Shown here in pieces: positions 55,801 through 64,000 of a stretch of 64,000 bases of DNA. The stretch is from Actinomadura formosensis NBRC 14204. Its GTDB lineage: Bacteria; Actinomycetota; Actinomycetes; Streptosporangiales; Streptosporangiaceae. A program made the translations under genes and the position numbers. Positions within the stretch are counted from its first letter, which is position 1. Every line of letters begins with the position of its first letter. The notes under the pieces were generated by a model, which saw only the letters and a list, made by a program, of their open reading frames with translations, was not told where the DNA came from and did no database searches. The DNA lies in NCBI RefSeq assembly GCF_001552155.1, contig NZ_BCQQ01000021.1:1-64000 (forward strand), written 5' to 3'.

Positions 55801-56430
55801 CTCACAGGCGTCTGCGAGGACCTCCAGGAGCCGCAGCGGGTCGGGCAGCGGGTCACGGGTCGGCGGCCTCAGCCAGGCGACCTCACGCCCGTACGGCAGC
55901 GCGGAGGGCGGCGCGACCACGTAGCTGTCGCGGCAGTGCCACCGCATCCCCGGCGTCTCGGCGACGTCCTCCGGGACGCAGTCGAGGTGGCACGACCACC
56001 ACTCGTCCTCGTCGACGGGCGCGCCGCGGGTCGCGACGAAGAACAGGTGCCGTTCGCCCCCGAACGACGCGACCGGACCGACGGGAACGTGCTCCCGCTC
56101 GATCCGGTCGAGGGCGATGGTCCCGGCCGCGGCCGGGACGTCGAACACGTCGAAGACCCGGCCCGTCGGCAGGATGATGTTGGCCTGCGGGCGTTTCGTC
56201 CACCAGCGTCCGATCACGTCGGGATCCACGCTGGCCTGGTGCGCCCAGGCCGCCGATACCGGATGCGCCCCCGGGTCCGGGCAGCCGATCCGGTCGCACG
56301 AACACGCCCGGTCGGCCCCGACGTGCGCCCCCGGGAAGCAGGGCCAGCCGAGCTTCGCGTACTCCCGCGCCGCCGCGGCCATCCGGTCCCGTGCCGCCTT
56401 CTGCCGCTTGTGCCCCGTGACCGCCAGCAT
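55792..56430 (-). CDS. stand-alone Prim-Pol-like (bifunctional primase/polymerase N-terminal) protein
   Basis: This 212-residue protein has an archaeo-eukaryotic primase-polymerase-like core, such as is found in plasmid and actinobacterial primase-polymerases: AREYAKLGWPCFPGA near the N-terminus, WWTKRPQANIILPTGRVFDV in the middle and HLFFVATRG, then WHCRDSYVVAPPS later. The usual DxD acid pair reads FDVFDV here, so activity is uncertain. No helicase domain follows. ATG 56430 was chosen for its GGGGG ribosome-binding site; TTG 56451 is possible. It is convergent with the pseudokinase gene. Confidence 0.72.
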   Translation of the reverse strand: MLAVTGHKRQKAARDRMAAAAREYAKLGWPCFPGAHVGADRACSCDRIGCPDPGAHPVSAAWAHQASVDPDVIGRWWTKRPQANIILPTGRVFDVFDVPAAAGTIALDRIEREHVPVGPVASFGGERHLFFVATRGAPVDEDEWWSCHLDCVPEDVAETPGMRWHCRDSYVVAPPSALPYGREVAWLRPPTRDPLPDPLRLLEVLADACEGA

Positions 56431-56569
56431 CTTCGCCCCCCAATAGCCCAAGGTCGCACGTGGGTTCTTGGTTACCGATGATGCCCGCCGGGACGGACCC
56501 GAGACACGGCAACCCCCGGAAAGGGCCCTAAGTGACTAGCCGGAGGGCGTACCAGGGCAGGCGCGAGAG

Positions 56570-57559
56570 CTAGGACGACGCGAGGAGCACCGCGGCCTCC
56601 GTCGCCCAGTAGGTGAGGGTGATGTCGGCGCCGGCGCGGCGGATGGACATCAGGGACTCCATGATGGTGCGCTCGCGGTCGATCCAGCCCTTCTCTGCGG
56701 CGGCCTCGATCATGGCGTACTCGCCGCTCACCTGGTAGGCGGCGACGGGGACGTCGACGGCGTCGCGGACGCGGCGGACGATGTCGAGATAGGCGCCCGC
56801 GGGCTTCACCATGACCATGTCGGCGCCCTCGTCGAGGTCGAGGAAGACCTCGCGGAGCGACTCGCCGGCGTTCGCCGGGTCCTGCTGGTGGGTGGACCGG
56901 TCGCCGAACTGCGGGGCGCACTCGGCGGCGTCCCGGAACGGGCCGTAGTAGGCGGAGGCGTACTTCACCGAGTACGAGAGGATCGCGACATCGGAGTGGC
57001 CCGCGCCGTCGAGCGCGGTCCTGATCGCGGCGACCTGGCCGTCCATCATGCCGGACGGGCCGACCACGGCGGCGCCCGCCTCGGCCTGCGCGACGGCGAT
57101 GGACGCGTAGCGTTCCAGGGTGGCGTCGTTGTCGATCTCGCCCGCGGCGGTGAGGAGGCCGCAGTGCCCGTGGTCGGTGTACTCGTCCAGGCACAGGTCC
57201 GACATGATCACGATCGCGTCGCCGAGGTCGGCGGCCAGGTCGCGCAGCGCCCGCTGGACGATCCCGTCCGGGTCGTCGGCGGCCGAGCCGGCGCCGTCCT
57301 TCACCGCCGGGACGCCGAACAGGATGATCCCGCCGACGCCGGCCTCGGCCGCCTCGTGCGCGGCCTTGCGCAGGCTGTCGCGGGTGTGCTGGAACACGCC
57401 CGGCATGGACGCCACCGGCTGCGGCTCGGCGATGCCCTCCTTGACGAACATCGGCAGGACGAGGTCCGCCGGGGCGAGCCGCGTCTCGGCGACCATCCGG
57501 CGCAGCGCGGGCGCGCGGCGCAGCCGCCGCGGCCGGGCGACGGGGAACTGTGCAGACAT
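56570..57559 (-). CDS. hemB: delta-aminolevulinic acid dehydratase (porphobilinogen synthase)
   Basis: This 329-residue TIM-barrel enzyme condenses two 5-aminolevulinates. The two active-site lysines are in [12 protein letters not shown] and [12 protein letters not shown]. The metal loop reads [14 protein letters not shown]: two of the three Zn-type cysteines are present and the middle one is Asp, a hybrid of the Zn and Mg forms. ATG 57559 lies 15 bases after the hemD stop, so it closes the rex-hemACDB operon. Confidence 0.95.
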   Translation of the reverse strand: MSAQFPVARPRRLRRAPALRRMVAETRLAPADLVLPMFVKEGIAEPQPVASMPGVFQHTRDSLRKAAHEAAEAGVGGIILFGVPAVKDGAGSAADDPDGIVQRALRDLAADLGDAIVIMSDLCLDEYTDHGHCGLLTAAGEIDNDATLERYASIAVAQAEAGAAVVGPSGMMDGQVAAIRTALDGAGHSDVAILSYSVKYASAYYGPFRDAAECAPQFGDRSTHQQDPANAGESLREVFLDLDEGADMVMVKPAGAYLDIVRRVRDAVDVPVAAYQVSGEYAMIEAAAEKGWIDRERTIMESLMSIRRAGADITLTYWATEAAVLLASS

Positions 57560-57574
57560 GATCCCTCTGTGGGT

Positions 57575-59272
57575 CTATTTCCGGCGCCGGGCCCCCCGGC
57601 GCATCTGGCTGGGCTTGCGGAGCGGGTCTCCCGCCTCGATCTGGGCCGCCCGCCGCCTGGCACCGTACTCCGCGAGCGCCTCGGCGAGCGCCGACACCGA
57701 CGGTTTCTCGGCCATGACGTCCACGCGCAGCCCGTACTCCCGCGCGGTCTTCGCCGTCTGCGGGCCGATCACCGCGATGACCGTGACGTTGTGCGGCTTG
57801 CCGGCGATCCCGATCAGGTTCTTCACCGTGGACGACGAGGTGAACAGCACGGCGTCGAACCCGCCGCCCTTGATCGCCTCGCGGATCGGCGCGGGCGGCG
57901 GCGCGGCCCGGACCGTCCGGTAGGCGGTCACGTCCTCGCACTCCCAGCCCAGCTCGGTCAGCTTGGCGATGAGCACGTCGGTGGCGATGTCGGCGCGCGG
58001 CAGCAGCACCCGGTTGATCGGGTCGAGGTCCTCGTCGTAGGGCGGCCACTCGCTGGCGAGGCCCTCGCCGGACTGCTCCCCGGACGGGACGAGGTCCGGG
58101 TGGACGCCGAACTCGACGAGCGCGGCGGCGGTCTGCTCACCGACGGCGGCGACCTTCAGGCCGGCGAACGCGCGGGCGTCCAGGCCGTAGTCGACGAACT
58201 TCTCCCGGACGGCCTTCACAGCGTTCGTGGAGGTGAACACCACCCACTCGTAGCGTCCGGTCACCAGGCCCTTCACCGCGCGCTCCATCTGCTGCGGGGT
58301 GCGCGGCGGCTCGACGGAGATCGTCGGGACCTCGTCCGGGACGGCCCCGTACCCGCGGAGCTGGTCCGACAGCGACGCGGCCTGCTCCTTCGTGCGCGGC
58401 ACCAGGACGCGCCAGCCGAACAGCGGCTTGGTCTCGAACCACGACAGCTTGTCACGCCAGTTCACCACGTCCCCCACGATGATCAGGGCGGGCGTCTCCA
58501 TGCCCTTGGTGTCGGACGCGAGCTTCTGCAGCGTCGAGACGACCGTCTCCTGGTCGGTGGTGGTGCCGAGGCTCGTCATGGCGGCGGGCGTGGAGTCGGG
58601 GCGGCCCGCGGCCACCAGGCCCTTGGCGACCTCGGCGACGGCGCCCTCCGCGCCGAGGATGACGAGCGTGGTGCCGGGGGCGGCGAACCGCTCCCAGTCG
58701 ACGCCGCCCGCGGAGGCGTCGACGATGCGGACCTCGCGGTTGTCGGCGTCCGTCAGCGGGATGCCCGCGTACCCGGGCACGCCCGTCACGGCGGACACGC
58801 CCGGCACGATCTCGAACGGGACGCCGGCCTTGGCCAGCGCCCCGCCCTCGGCGGCCAGCGTGCAGGCGAGCCCCGGATCACCGCGGAACAGCCGGACGAC
58901 GCGCCGCCCGGCCTTCGCGGCGCGGACGGCGAGCTTGACCGGGTCGCCCTCGGCGGTGTCGAGGATCTCCGCGTCCGGACGGCAGCAGGCCAGGATGTCG
59001 GCCGGGCAGTGCGCACGGCTGACGATGACGGTGTCGGCGCGTTCGAGCTCGGCGGCGGCGCGCAGCGTCAGCAGCGCGGGGTCGCCCGGCCCCATGCCGA
59101 CGATCGCGACCGTGCCCGGGTCGGCGGTCCGGCGCGCGGCCGCCGGCCGCGCGCCGGCCGGCGCGGTGTCCTTCGTGCTCGCGGTGCTCTTCGTGCTCGC
59201 GGCGTTCTTCGTGGTGGCGGTGGTCGTGGTGGCGGTGGTCTTCGCGGCGGTGGTCTTCGCGGCGGGGCTCAA
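57575..59272 (-). CDS. hemD: fused uroporphyrinogen-III C-methyltransferase / uroporphyrinogen-III synthase
   Basis: This 565-residue two-domain enzyme has an N-terminal SAM-dependent tetrapyrrole methylase of the CobA/SUMT type (about 50-290: VAIVGMGPGDPALLTLRA, a VRLFRGDPGLACTLAAEG loop). A C-terminal HemD domain (about 300-545) has VVFTSTNAVKAV and VLFTSSSTVKNLIG. It closes the uroporphyrinogen III ring and may lead part of it towards siroheme or cobalamin. The first 45 residues are an Ala/Thr/Lys repeat from a simple DNA repeat. TTG 59272 overlaps the hemC stop. Confidence 0.92.
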   Translation of the reverse strand: MSPAAKTTAAKTTATTTTATTKNAASTKSTASTKDTAPAGARPAAARRTADPGTVAIVGMGPGDPALLTLRAAAELERADTVIVSRAHCPADILACCRPDAEILDTAEGDPVKLAVRAAKAGRRVVRLFRGDPGLACTLAAEGGALAKAGVPFEIVPGVSAVTGVPGYAGIPLTDADNREVRIVDASAGGVDWERFAAPGTTLVILGAEGAVAEVAKGLVAAGRPDSTPAAMTSLGTTTDQETVVSTLQKLASDTKGMETPALIIVGDVVNWRDKLSWFETKPLFGWRVLVPRTKEQAASLSDQLRGYGAVPDEVPTISVEPPRTPQQMERAVKGLVTGRYEWVVFTSTNAVKAVREKFVDYGLDARAFAGLKVAAVGEQTAAALVEFGVHPDLVPSGEQSGEGLASEWPPYDEDLDPINRVLLPRADIATDVLIAKLTELGWECEDVTAYRTVRAAPPPAPIREAIKGGGFDAVLFTSSSTVKNLIGIAGKPHNVTVIAVIGPQTAKTAREYGLRVDVMAEKPSVSALAEALAEYGARRRAAQIEAGDPLRKPSQMRRGARRRK

Positions 59273-60186
59273 TCGCGCTCCCCCATCAACTGGTCGGCCC
59301 CCTGCGCGAGCAGCCGGTTCGCGAGGTCGCGTCCGATCTGCTCGGCGGCATCCGGGTGGCCGCTTGCGGACAGCCTGATCTGCCGGCTCCCGTCGTACGC
59401 CGCGACGGTCGCCGTCAGATGAAGCCTTTCATCTACTTCGGCAGCGTATGTTCCCACGGGCGCGGAGCAACCCGCCTCCAGCACGGCCAGCACCGCCCGC
59501 TCGGCGGTGACGGCGCGCCTGGTCACGGCGTCGTCGACCGTTCCAAGCAGCTCCCGGAGGTCGTCCCGGCCGGCGTGGCATTCGAGGGCGAGCGACCCCT
59601 GTCCGGGCGCGGGCAGCATCTGGTCCGGCTCGAAGACCTCGCCGACCGCCTCCAGCCGGCCGATCCGCTTCAGGCCCGCGTGCGCCAGCACCACCGCGTC
59701 CAGCTCACCGTCGGTGACCTTGCGGAGCCGGGTGTCGGCGTTGCCGCGGATCGGGACGATCTCCAGGTCGGGGCGGAGCGCGCGCAGCTGCGCGACCCGG
59801 CGCGGCGAGCCGGTGCCGACGCGGGCGCCGCGCGGCAGGTCGGCGAGCTTGCTCGGGCTGCAGAGCGCGTCGCGGGGGTCGTCGCGCCGTGGCGTCGCGG
59901 CCAGCGCGATCCCCGGCGTCTCGGACGTCGGCAGGTCCTTCAGCGAGTGCACGGCGAAGTCGATCTCGCCGGACAGGATCTTGTCACGCAGCGCGTTCAC
60001 GAACACGCCCGTGCCACCGATCTGGGCGAGCAGCGCCTGGGAGACATCACCCTGCGTGGTTACCCCCACCAGCTCCACGGCATGCCCGGTCAGCCGGGTC
60101 AGCGCGTCCGCGACGCCCTGCGACTGGGTCGTCGCCATCAGGCTCTTCCGGGTGCCGAGCCGCAGCGGCCTGTTGTCGATGGTCAC
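59269..60186 (-). CDS. hemC: hydroxymethylbilane synthase (porphobilinogen deaminase)
   Basis: This 305-residue enzyme polymerises four porphobilinogens. It has the LRLGTRKSLMATTQSQ start, HSLKDLPT, and the dipyrromethane cofactor Cys in LEAGCSAPVG. GTG 60186 (VTIDNRPLRL) overlaps the hemA stop by four bases. A long upstream open frame is a shadow of hemA. Confidence 0.95.
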   Translation of the reverse strand: MTIDNRPLRLGTRKSLMATTQSQGVADALTRLTGHAVELVGVTTQGDVSQALLAQIGGTGVFVNALRDKILSGEIDFAVHSLKDLPTSETPGIALAATPRRDDPRDALCSPSKLADLPRGARVGTGSPRRVAQLRALRPDLEIVPIRGNADTRLRKVTDGELDAVVLAHAGLKRIGRLEAVGEVFEPDQMLPAPGQGSLALECHAGRDDLRELLGTVDDAVTRRAVTAERAVLAVLEAGCSAPVGTYAAEVDERLHLTATVAAYDGSRQIRLSASGHPDAAEQIGRDLANRLLAQGADQLMGERD

Positions 60187-61670
60187 GTCTCGTCTCCTTC
60201 GTGCGCCGGGACCGTGTCCCGGGCACTGACCGCCCGGACGCTCGCGGCCTGGGCGTTCACCGTCTCCACGTTCACACCGTCCGGCACGTCCGGGGCGGCG
60301 GAGGCGAGTCCGGCCGGGTCGGCCTCGGCGCGCTCCGGCGCGATCGCCGCCGGCGGTTCGTCCTCGCGCAGGTCGGCGCGGGTCACCGCCTCGGGGGCCA
60401 TCGGGTCCAGGCCGAACAGCTCGCGCAGCGCGTCGGCGTAGGAGTCGCCGCCCGGCGCCGCCGCCAGCTCCTTGACCCGGACGGTCGGCACGTGCAGCAG
60501 CTTGTCGACCACGCGCCGCACGGTCTGCTCGATCTCCCGGCGGTCCCGCTCCCCCATCTCGGGCATCCGGCCGGTCAGCCGGGACAGTTCCGCGTCCACC
60601 ACCTCGGCGGCCATGCTGCGCAGCGCGACGACGGTCGGCGCGACGGCGGCGGCGCGGGCCGCGCTGAGGAACGCCTCGACCTCCTCGCACACGATCCGCC
60701 GGGCCGCCTCGACGGCGGCGGGGCCGATCGCCTCCGCGGCCTCCTGCGCGGTCCGCAGGTCGTCCAGCCCGGCCAGCTCGACGCCCGGCAGCCCGCGGGC
60801 GGACCGCTCGATGTCGTGCGGCAGCGCCAGGTCGAGCAGGAACCGGCGCCGCTCGCCGTCCCCGCCGCCGCGCGCCGTCAGCTGCGCCGTGGTCAGCACG
60901 AGGCCGGTGGCGCCGGTGCACGAGACCACCAGGTCGGCGTCGGTGAGCGCCTCGTCCAGCACCGACAGCTCTATCGCGCGGGACGGGACGTCCAGCGATT
61001 CCGCGAGGCGCACGGCGTGCGCGTGGGTGCGGTTGGCGACCACGACCTCGCGGACCCGGGCGCGGCTCAGCGTCGCCGCGGCCAGCGAGCTCATCGACCC
61101 GGCGCCGACCACCAGCGCGCGCACCTCCGCCAGCGGGCCGAGGTGCCGGGCGGCGACGTCCAAGCCGACGCTGACCAGCGACGCGCCCGCCTTGTCGATG
61201 CCGGTCTCGTGGTGGGCGCGCTTGCCGACCCGCAGCGACTGCTGCAGGACGTCGTGCAGGTCGCGGCCGAGCGTGCCCTCGTCGTGGGCGACCTTGAACG
61301 CCTGCCGGATCTGGCCGAGGATCTGCCCCTCGCCGACGACCATCGACTCCAGCCCGCACGCCACCGCGAACACGTGCTGGACGGCCCGCTCCTCGTAGTG
61401 GACGTACAGGTGCCGCGACAGGTCGTCCATCGGGATGCCGGAGTGCAGGGCGAGCAGCTCGGAGATCGCCGAGACGCCGCCGTGGAACTTGTCGACCACC
61501 GCGTAGATCTCGACCCGGTTGCACGTCGAGACGATCGCGGCCTCGGCGATGTTCGCCGAGGCGTGTACCGCGTGCAGCAGTTTGACCAGGTCGTCCCCGG
61601 CCACCGCCGCCCGTTCCAGCACCGCCACCGGGGCGCTGCGGTGACTGAGCCCCACCACCAGAACGCTCAT
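60183..61670 (-). CDS. hemA: glutamyl-tRNA reductase
   Basis: This 495-residue protein carries out the first committed step of the C5 pathway. The nucleophile is Cys50 in IVSTCNRVEIY; GLESMVVGEGQILGQIRQAF and the NADPH-binding ALVVGAGSMSSLAAATL follow. The C-terminal 60 residues form an extension rich in Ala, Glu and Pro. ATG 61670 is 37 bases after the rex stop. Expression should follow Rex repression. Confidence 0.95.
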   Translation of the reverse strand: MSVLVVGLSHRSAPVAVLERAAVAGDDLVKLLHAVHASANIAEAAIVSTCNRVEIYAVVDKFHGGVSAISELLALHSGIPMDDLSRHLYVHYEERAVQHVFAVACGLESMVVGEGQILGQIRQAFKVAHDEGTLGRDLHDVLQQSLRVGKRAHHETGIDKAGASLVSVGLDVAARHLGPLAEVRALVVGAGSMSSLAAATLSRARVREVVVANRTHAHAVRLAESLDVPSRAIELSVLDEALTDADLVVSCTGATGLVLTTAQLTARGGGDGERRRFLLDLALPHDIERSARGLPGVELAGLDDLRTAQEAAEAIGPAAVEAARRIVCEEVEAFLSAARAAAVAPTVVALRSMAAEVVDAELSRLTGRMPEMGERDRREIEQTVRRVVDKLLHVPTVRVKELAAAPGGDSYADALRELFGLDPMAPEAVTRADLREDEPPAAIAPERAEADPAGLASAAPDVPDGVNVETVNAQAASVRAVSARDTVPAHEGDET

Positions 61671-61707
61671 GCCGGGTCTCCCGCCGTCTCTCCCGCCGTG
61701 CCCTCGA

Positions 61708-62451
61708 TCATGCCTCGACAGTCTCCACGTACTGCGGTGCGCCCGGCGGCGAGTCGCCGTCCGGCATCGGGGCGAGTTCGTCCGGCCCGCCGGCCTTGCG
61801 CTGCTCGTGGAACGCGAGGATCTGCAGCTCGATGGACAGGTCGACCTTGCGCACGTCGACGCCGTCGGGCACCGACAGCACCACGGGGGCGAAGTTCAGG
61901 ACGCTGGTCACGCCCGCGGCCACCACGCGATCGCACACCCCCTGGGCCGCGCCCGCGGGGGTCGCGATCACAGCGATGGACACGCCGTGGGCCGCGATGA
62001 TGTCCTCCAGCCGGTCGATGTGCTGCACCGTCATGCCGGAAATCTCCTGGCCGACGATGGCGGCGTCCGCGTCGAGCAGGCCCGCCACGCGGAAGCCGCG
62101 GGACGCGAAACCGCCGTAGCCGGCCAGCGCACGGCCCAGGTTACCGACACCGATGATGGCGACCACCCAGTCCTGGGTGAGGCCGAGTTCGCGGGAGATC
62201 TGGTAGACGAGGTACTCGACCTCGTAGCCGACCCCGCGCGTCCCGTAGGAGCCGAGGTGGGACAGGTCCTTGCGGAGCTTGGCCGAGTTCACCCCGGCCG
62301 CCGCCGCCAGTTCCTCGGAGGAGACGGTGGCGACGCCGCGCTCCTGCAGCCCGGTGAGGGCCCGCAGGTACACCGGGAGCCGCGCCACGGTGGCTTCGGG
62401 GATGCCACGGCCCGCACGGTCGCGGTGCCGGTTCTGTCGTGGAGGTGTCAC
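61708..62451 (-). CDS. rex: redox-sensing transcriptional repressor Rex
   Basis: This 247-residue Rex has an N-terminal winged helix (GIPEATVARLPVYLRAL, then EELAAAAGVNSAKLRKDLSH) and a Rossmann domain with GVGNLG at 101-106. The family binds its operator when NAD+ is high and releases it on NADH binding. It heads the rex-hemACDB operon. GTG 62451 is the start. Operators are visible at 62579 (own promoter) and at 39214. Confidence 0.95.
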   Translation of the reverse strand: MTPPRQNRHRDRAGRGIPEATVARLPVYLRALTGLQERGVATVSSEELAAAAGVNSAKLRKDLSHLGSYGTRGVGYEVEYLVYQISRELGLTQDWVVAIIGVGNLGRALAGYGGFASRGFRVAGLLDADAAIVGQEISGMTVQHIDRLEDIIAAHGVSIAVIATPAGAAQGVCDRVVAAGVTSVLNFAPVVLSVPDGVDVRKVDLSIELQILAFHEQRKAGGPDELAPMPDGDSPPGAPQYVETVEA

Positions 62452-62578
62452 GGCCTGCTCTTCGGGCTCGACGCTGGGGACGGGGCGCTCGGGGAACCCC
62501 TGGCCCCGGCTCGGGCGGCCGGGAGGCGGCCTGGTGGCCGCGATCCGATCCGCCCGGGGCTGGCCCCCAGGTTAGCCC

Positions 62579-62596
62579 TTGTGAACACGCGCACAA
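62579..62596. promoter_or_regulatory. Rex operator (autoregulatory) upstream of rex
   Basis: TTGTGAACACGCGCACAA matches the Rex consensus TTGTGAA-N4-TTCACAA except for two bases in the right half (CG for TT). It lies 128 bases upstream of the rex start, in the 298-base gap between the glutaredoxin gene and rex, so rex very likely regulates itself and hemACDB. Confidence 0.7.
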
Positions 62597-62749
62597 AGTC
62601 ACCCCCCGGTTTCGCGGCCGGAACGGCACCGCGGAGCGGGACGTCCATCAGGGACTTCCAGCGTAAGGGCCCGGCACCGGGACGCCATCGAATGTGACAG
62701 ACCAGACAATCCGGGCCGGTGGGGCCGATGTGGCGGAGGGGCGTCGCGG

Positions 62750-63001
62750 CTAGCGGAGCTTCGCTATGGCGGCGCGGAGACGGTCCTCGTCGACGCGCCA
62801 GAAATCGTGCTGGACGCCGTTGACGAGCGTGACCGGGATCTGCTCCCAGTACCGCTCGTTGTCGGCCTCCGACCGCGTGATGTCGCGCTCCTCCCACCGC
62901 ACGCCGAGGTCGGCGGCGACGCGCTCGATCACCGCGCGGGCGTCGTCGCACAGGTGGCAGCCGGGCTTGCCGAGCAGCGTGATCACGATGTCCGCGGCCA
63001 T
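62750..63001 (-). CDS. glutaredoxin family protein
   Basis: This 83-residue thioredoxin-fold protein has the redox motif CHLC (Cys15, Cys18) in LLGKPGCHLCDDAR and the cis-Pro stretch IPVTLVNG. The family is fused or linked to redox enzymes in actinobacteria. ATG 63001 lies one base after the stop of the partial upstream gene. It lies just upstream of rex on the same strand, an arrangement common in Streptomyces. Confidence 0.88.
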   Translation of the reverse strand: MAADIVITLLGKPGCHLCDDARAVIERVAADLGVRWEERDITRSEADNERYWEQIPVTLVNGVQHDFWRVDEDRLRAAIAKLR

Positions 63002-63002
63002 G

Positions 63003-64000
63003 TCACCTCCCGGGGAACTCCGGCGCGGGCAGCGGCATCTTGGCCGGGCCCAGCTTCAGCTCGATCACGTTCGTGGCCAGCACGTGCGTGCGGGACTCCG
63101 CGAGGAACCGCCGCAGGTGCGGCTGCCCGCGGTGCGCGGTGAACGCCGCCTCGTCCCGGAACAGCTGGTAGAAGATCCGCTGCGTGGGGCCGCCGACCAC
63201 CTCGTGGCAGGCGAAGATCACCGTTTCCGGCTCGTTCGCCCGCGCCGCCTTCACCAGGTCGGCGGCGAGCCGGTCGAAGGCCTCCTCGCGTCCGTCCAGC
63301 AGCGTGTAGACGGTGATCTGGCCGCACGCCTTCGACAGGTCGCCGCCCGGCAGCGGCATGCCGCCCGTCCCGGCGGGGGCGGGGAGCCCACCAGGGATGG
63401 GGAGCCCGGCGGGGCCGCCGATGCCGTCGATGGCGGTCGGCCCGGCCGGGTCGCCGGAGAAGCGCGGCTCCTCGGTGGCCGGCTCGGGGAACCGCAGCTC
63501 GCCGCGGCGCGGGGCGGGCGGCGGGGTCGGCGCCGGGACGGGCTCGGGCTTCGCGGCGGGCTTCGCGGGGTACGCCTGCTCCTCGTAGCCGCTCGCGGGC
63601 TCCTCCCCGTACTCGTCGTAGCCCTGTTCCCCGTCGTAGACCGGGATCGTCCGCATCGCGCCGTACCAGACCAGGCCGACGGCGGCGCCGAGCGCGATCA
63701 CCGCGACCGGGGCGGGCAGGAATCCGCGGCTGCCGCTGACGACCAGCACGCCCGCGAGGGCGACCAGCGCGATCGGGATCAGCAGTTCGCCGGCCTCCCG
63801 GTCCTGCTTGCTCGCCAGCCACGCGGTGACCCCGGTGCAGGCCGCCAGGGAGATCACCGCGACGACGTGCGCGCCGTCGATCAGCAGCAGCGGCAGCGCG
63901 TCATAGGTGGAGCCGGGCTTGGGCAGGCTCTTGGAGAGCGACCCCTTGAGCGGGTCCAGCATCAGGATGACGATCGCGACGACCGTGTAGGAGATCGCGA
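63003..64000 (-). CDS. membrane protein with C-terminal ABM-like domain (partial at the right edge)
   Basis: The frame has no stop or clear start up to the right window edge; ATG 63962 is possible, but the codons before it encode a hydrophobic helix (SYTVVAIVILML), so the true start is probably outside. Three to four transmembrane helices are followed by a Pro/Glu/Gly/Tyr-rich linker of about 100 residues. The C-terminal 95 residues (GQITVYTLLDGREEAFDRLA, a HEVVGGPTQRIFYQLFRDEA stretch) resemble the ABM quinol-monooxygenase fold. The last helix pair may anchor it. The function is unknown. Confidence 0.7.
   Translation of the reverse strand, partial: AISYTVVAIVILMLDPLKGSLSKSLPKPGSTYDALPLLLIDGAHVVAVISLAACTGVTAWLASKQDREAGELLIPIALVALAGVLVVSGSRGFLPAPVAVIALGAAVGLVWYGAMRTIPVYDGEQGYDEYGEEPASGYEEQAYPAKPAAKPEPVPAPTPPPAPRRGELRFPEPATEEPRFSGDPAGPTAIDGIGGPAGLPIPGGLPAPAGTGGMPLPGGDLSKACGQITVYTLLDGREEAFDRLAADLVKAARANEPETVIFACHEVVGGPTQRIFYQLFRDEAAFTAHRGQPHLRRFLAESRTHVLATNVIELKLGPAKMPLPAPEFPGR

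Overview
The window is high-GC, densely packed actinobacterial chromosome. The gene content fits the Streptosporangiales/Thermomonosporaceae (Actinomadura-like): bldC, a conservon, Rex with its hem operon, menaquinone genes and a complete nuoA-N operon. That taxonomic placement is inferred from gene content only. No rRNA, tRNA, CRISPR array or intact mobile element was recognised.

Layout. (1) 1-12.4 kb is accessory: a SecD-like membrane protein, a DHA2 drug exporter with a divergent TetR repressor, a peptidase S15/ABC-ATPase fusion with its permease, a micro-ORF, an FlK-like thioesterase, a SUKH protein, a sulfotransferase, two broken genes abutting at about 9.38 kb, a NUDIX hydrolase, msrA and rarD. 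(2) 12.8-16.8 kb is a compact diterpenoid operon: P450, class I terpene synthase, class II diterpene cyclase. (3) 17.0-20.9 kb is a four-gene conservon: NIT-domain sensor kinase, roadblock protein, DUF742 protein, GTPase. (4) 21.0-40.0 kb, on the minus strand, holds menaquinone and respiratory-chain functions: menG, geranylgeranyl reductase, nuoA-N and a polyprenyl diphosphate synthase. (5) 40.1-45.8 kb holds a YbaB protein, a LURP-one-like protein, a type VII-secretion-like pair, a DUF4229 protein, threonine dehydratase, bldC, and a zinc-metalloprotease-domain protein with a small acidic neighbour. (6) 45.9-50.7 kb is the System II cytochrome c maturation operon (phosphatase, TlpA/ResA, CcdA, ResB, CcsB). 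(7) 50.7-54.0 kb has a LysR/DapA-like pair placed between that operon and hemL. (8) 54.1-56.4 kb has a receptor pseudokinase and a Prim-Pol-like protein. (9) 56.6-64.0 kb is the Rex-HemA-HemC-HemD-HemB tetrapyrrole operon, a glutaredoxin-like protein and a partial membrane protein with a C-terminal ABM-like domain.

How the genes work together. Most of the core part supports respiration. HemA/L/B/C/D make heme precursors, the ccs genes attach heme to exported cytochrome c, the polyprenyl synthase, MenG and geranylgeranyl reductase make menaquinone, and NDH-1 reduces it. Rex, the NADH/NAD sensor, is encoded here. A perfect Rex operator lies in front of the geranylgeranyl reductase and a 10/12 match lies in front of rex itself, which suggests local redox feedback.

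Most start sites were chosen from ribosome-binding sites, four-base stop/start overlaps and family N-termini. Both window edges cut a gene.
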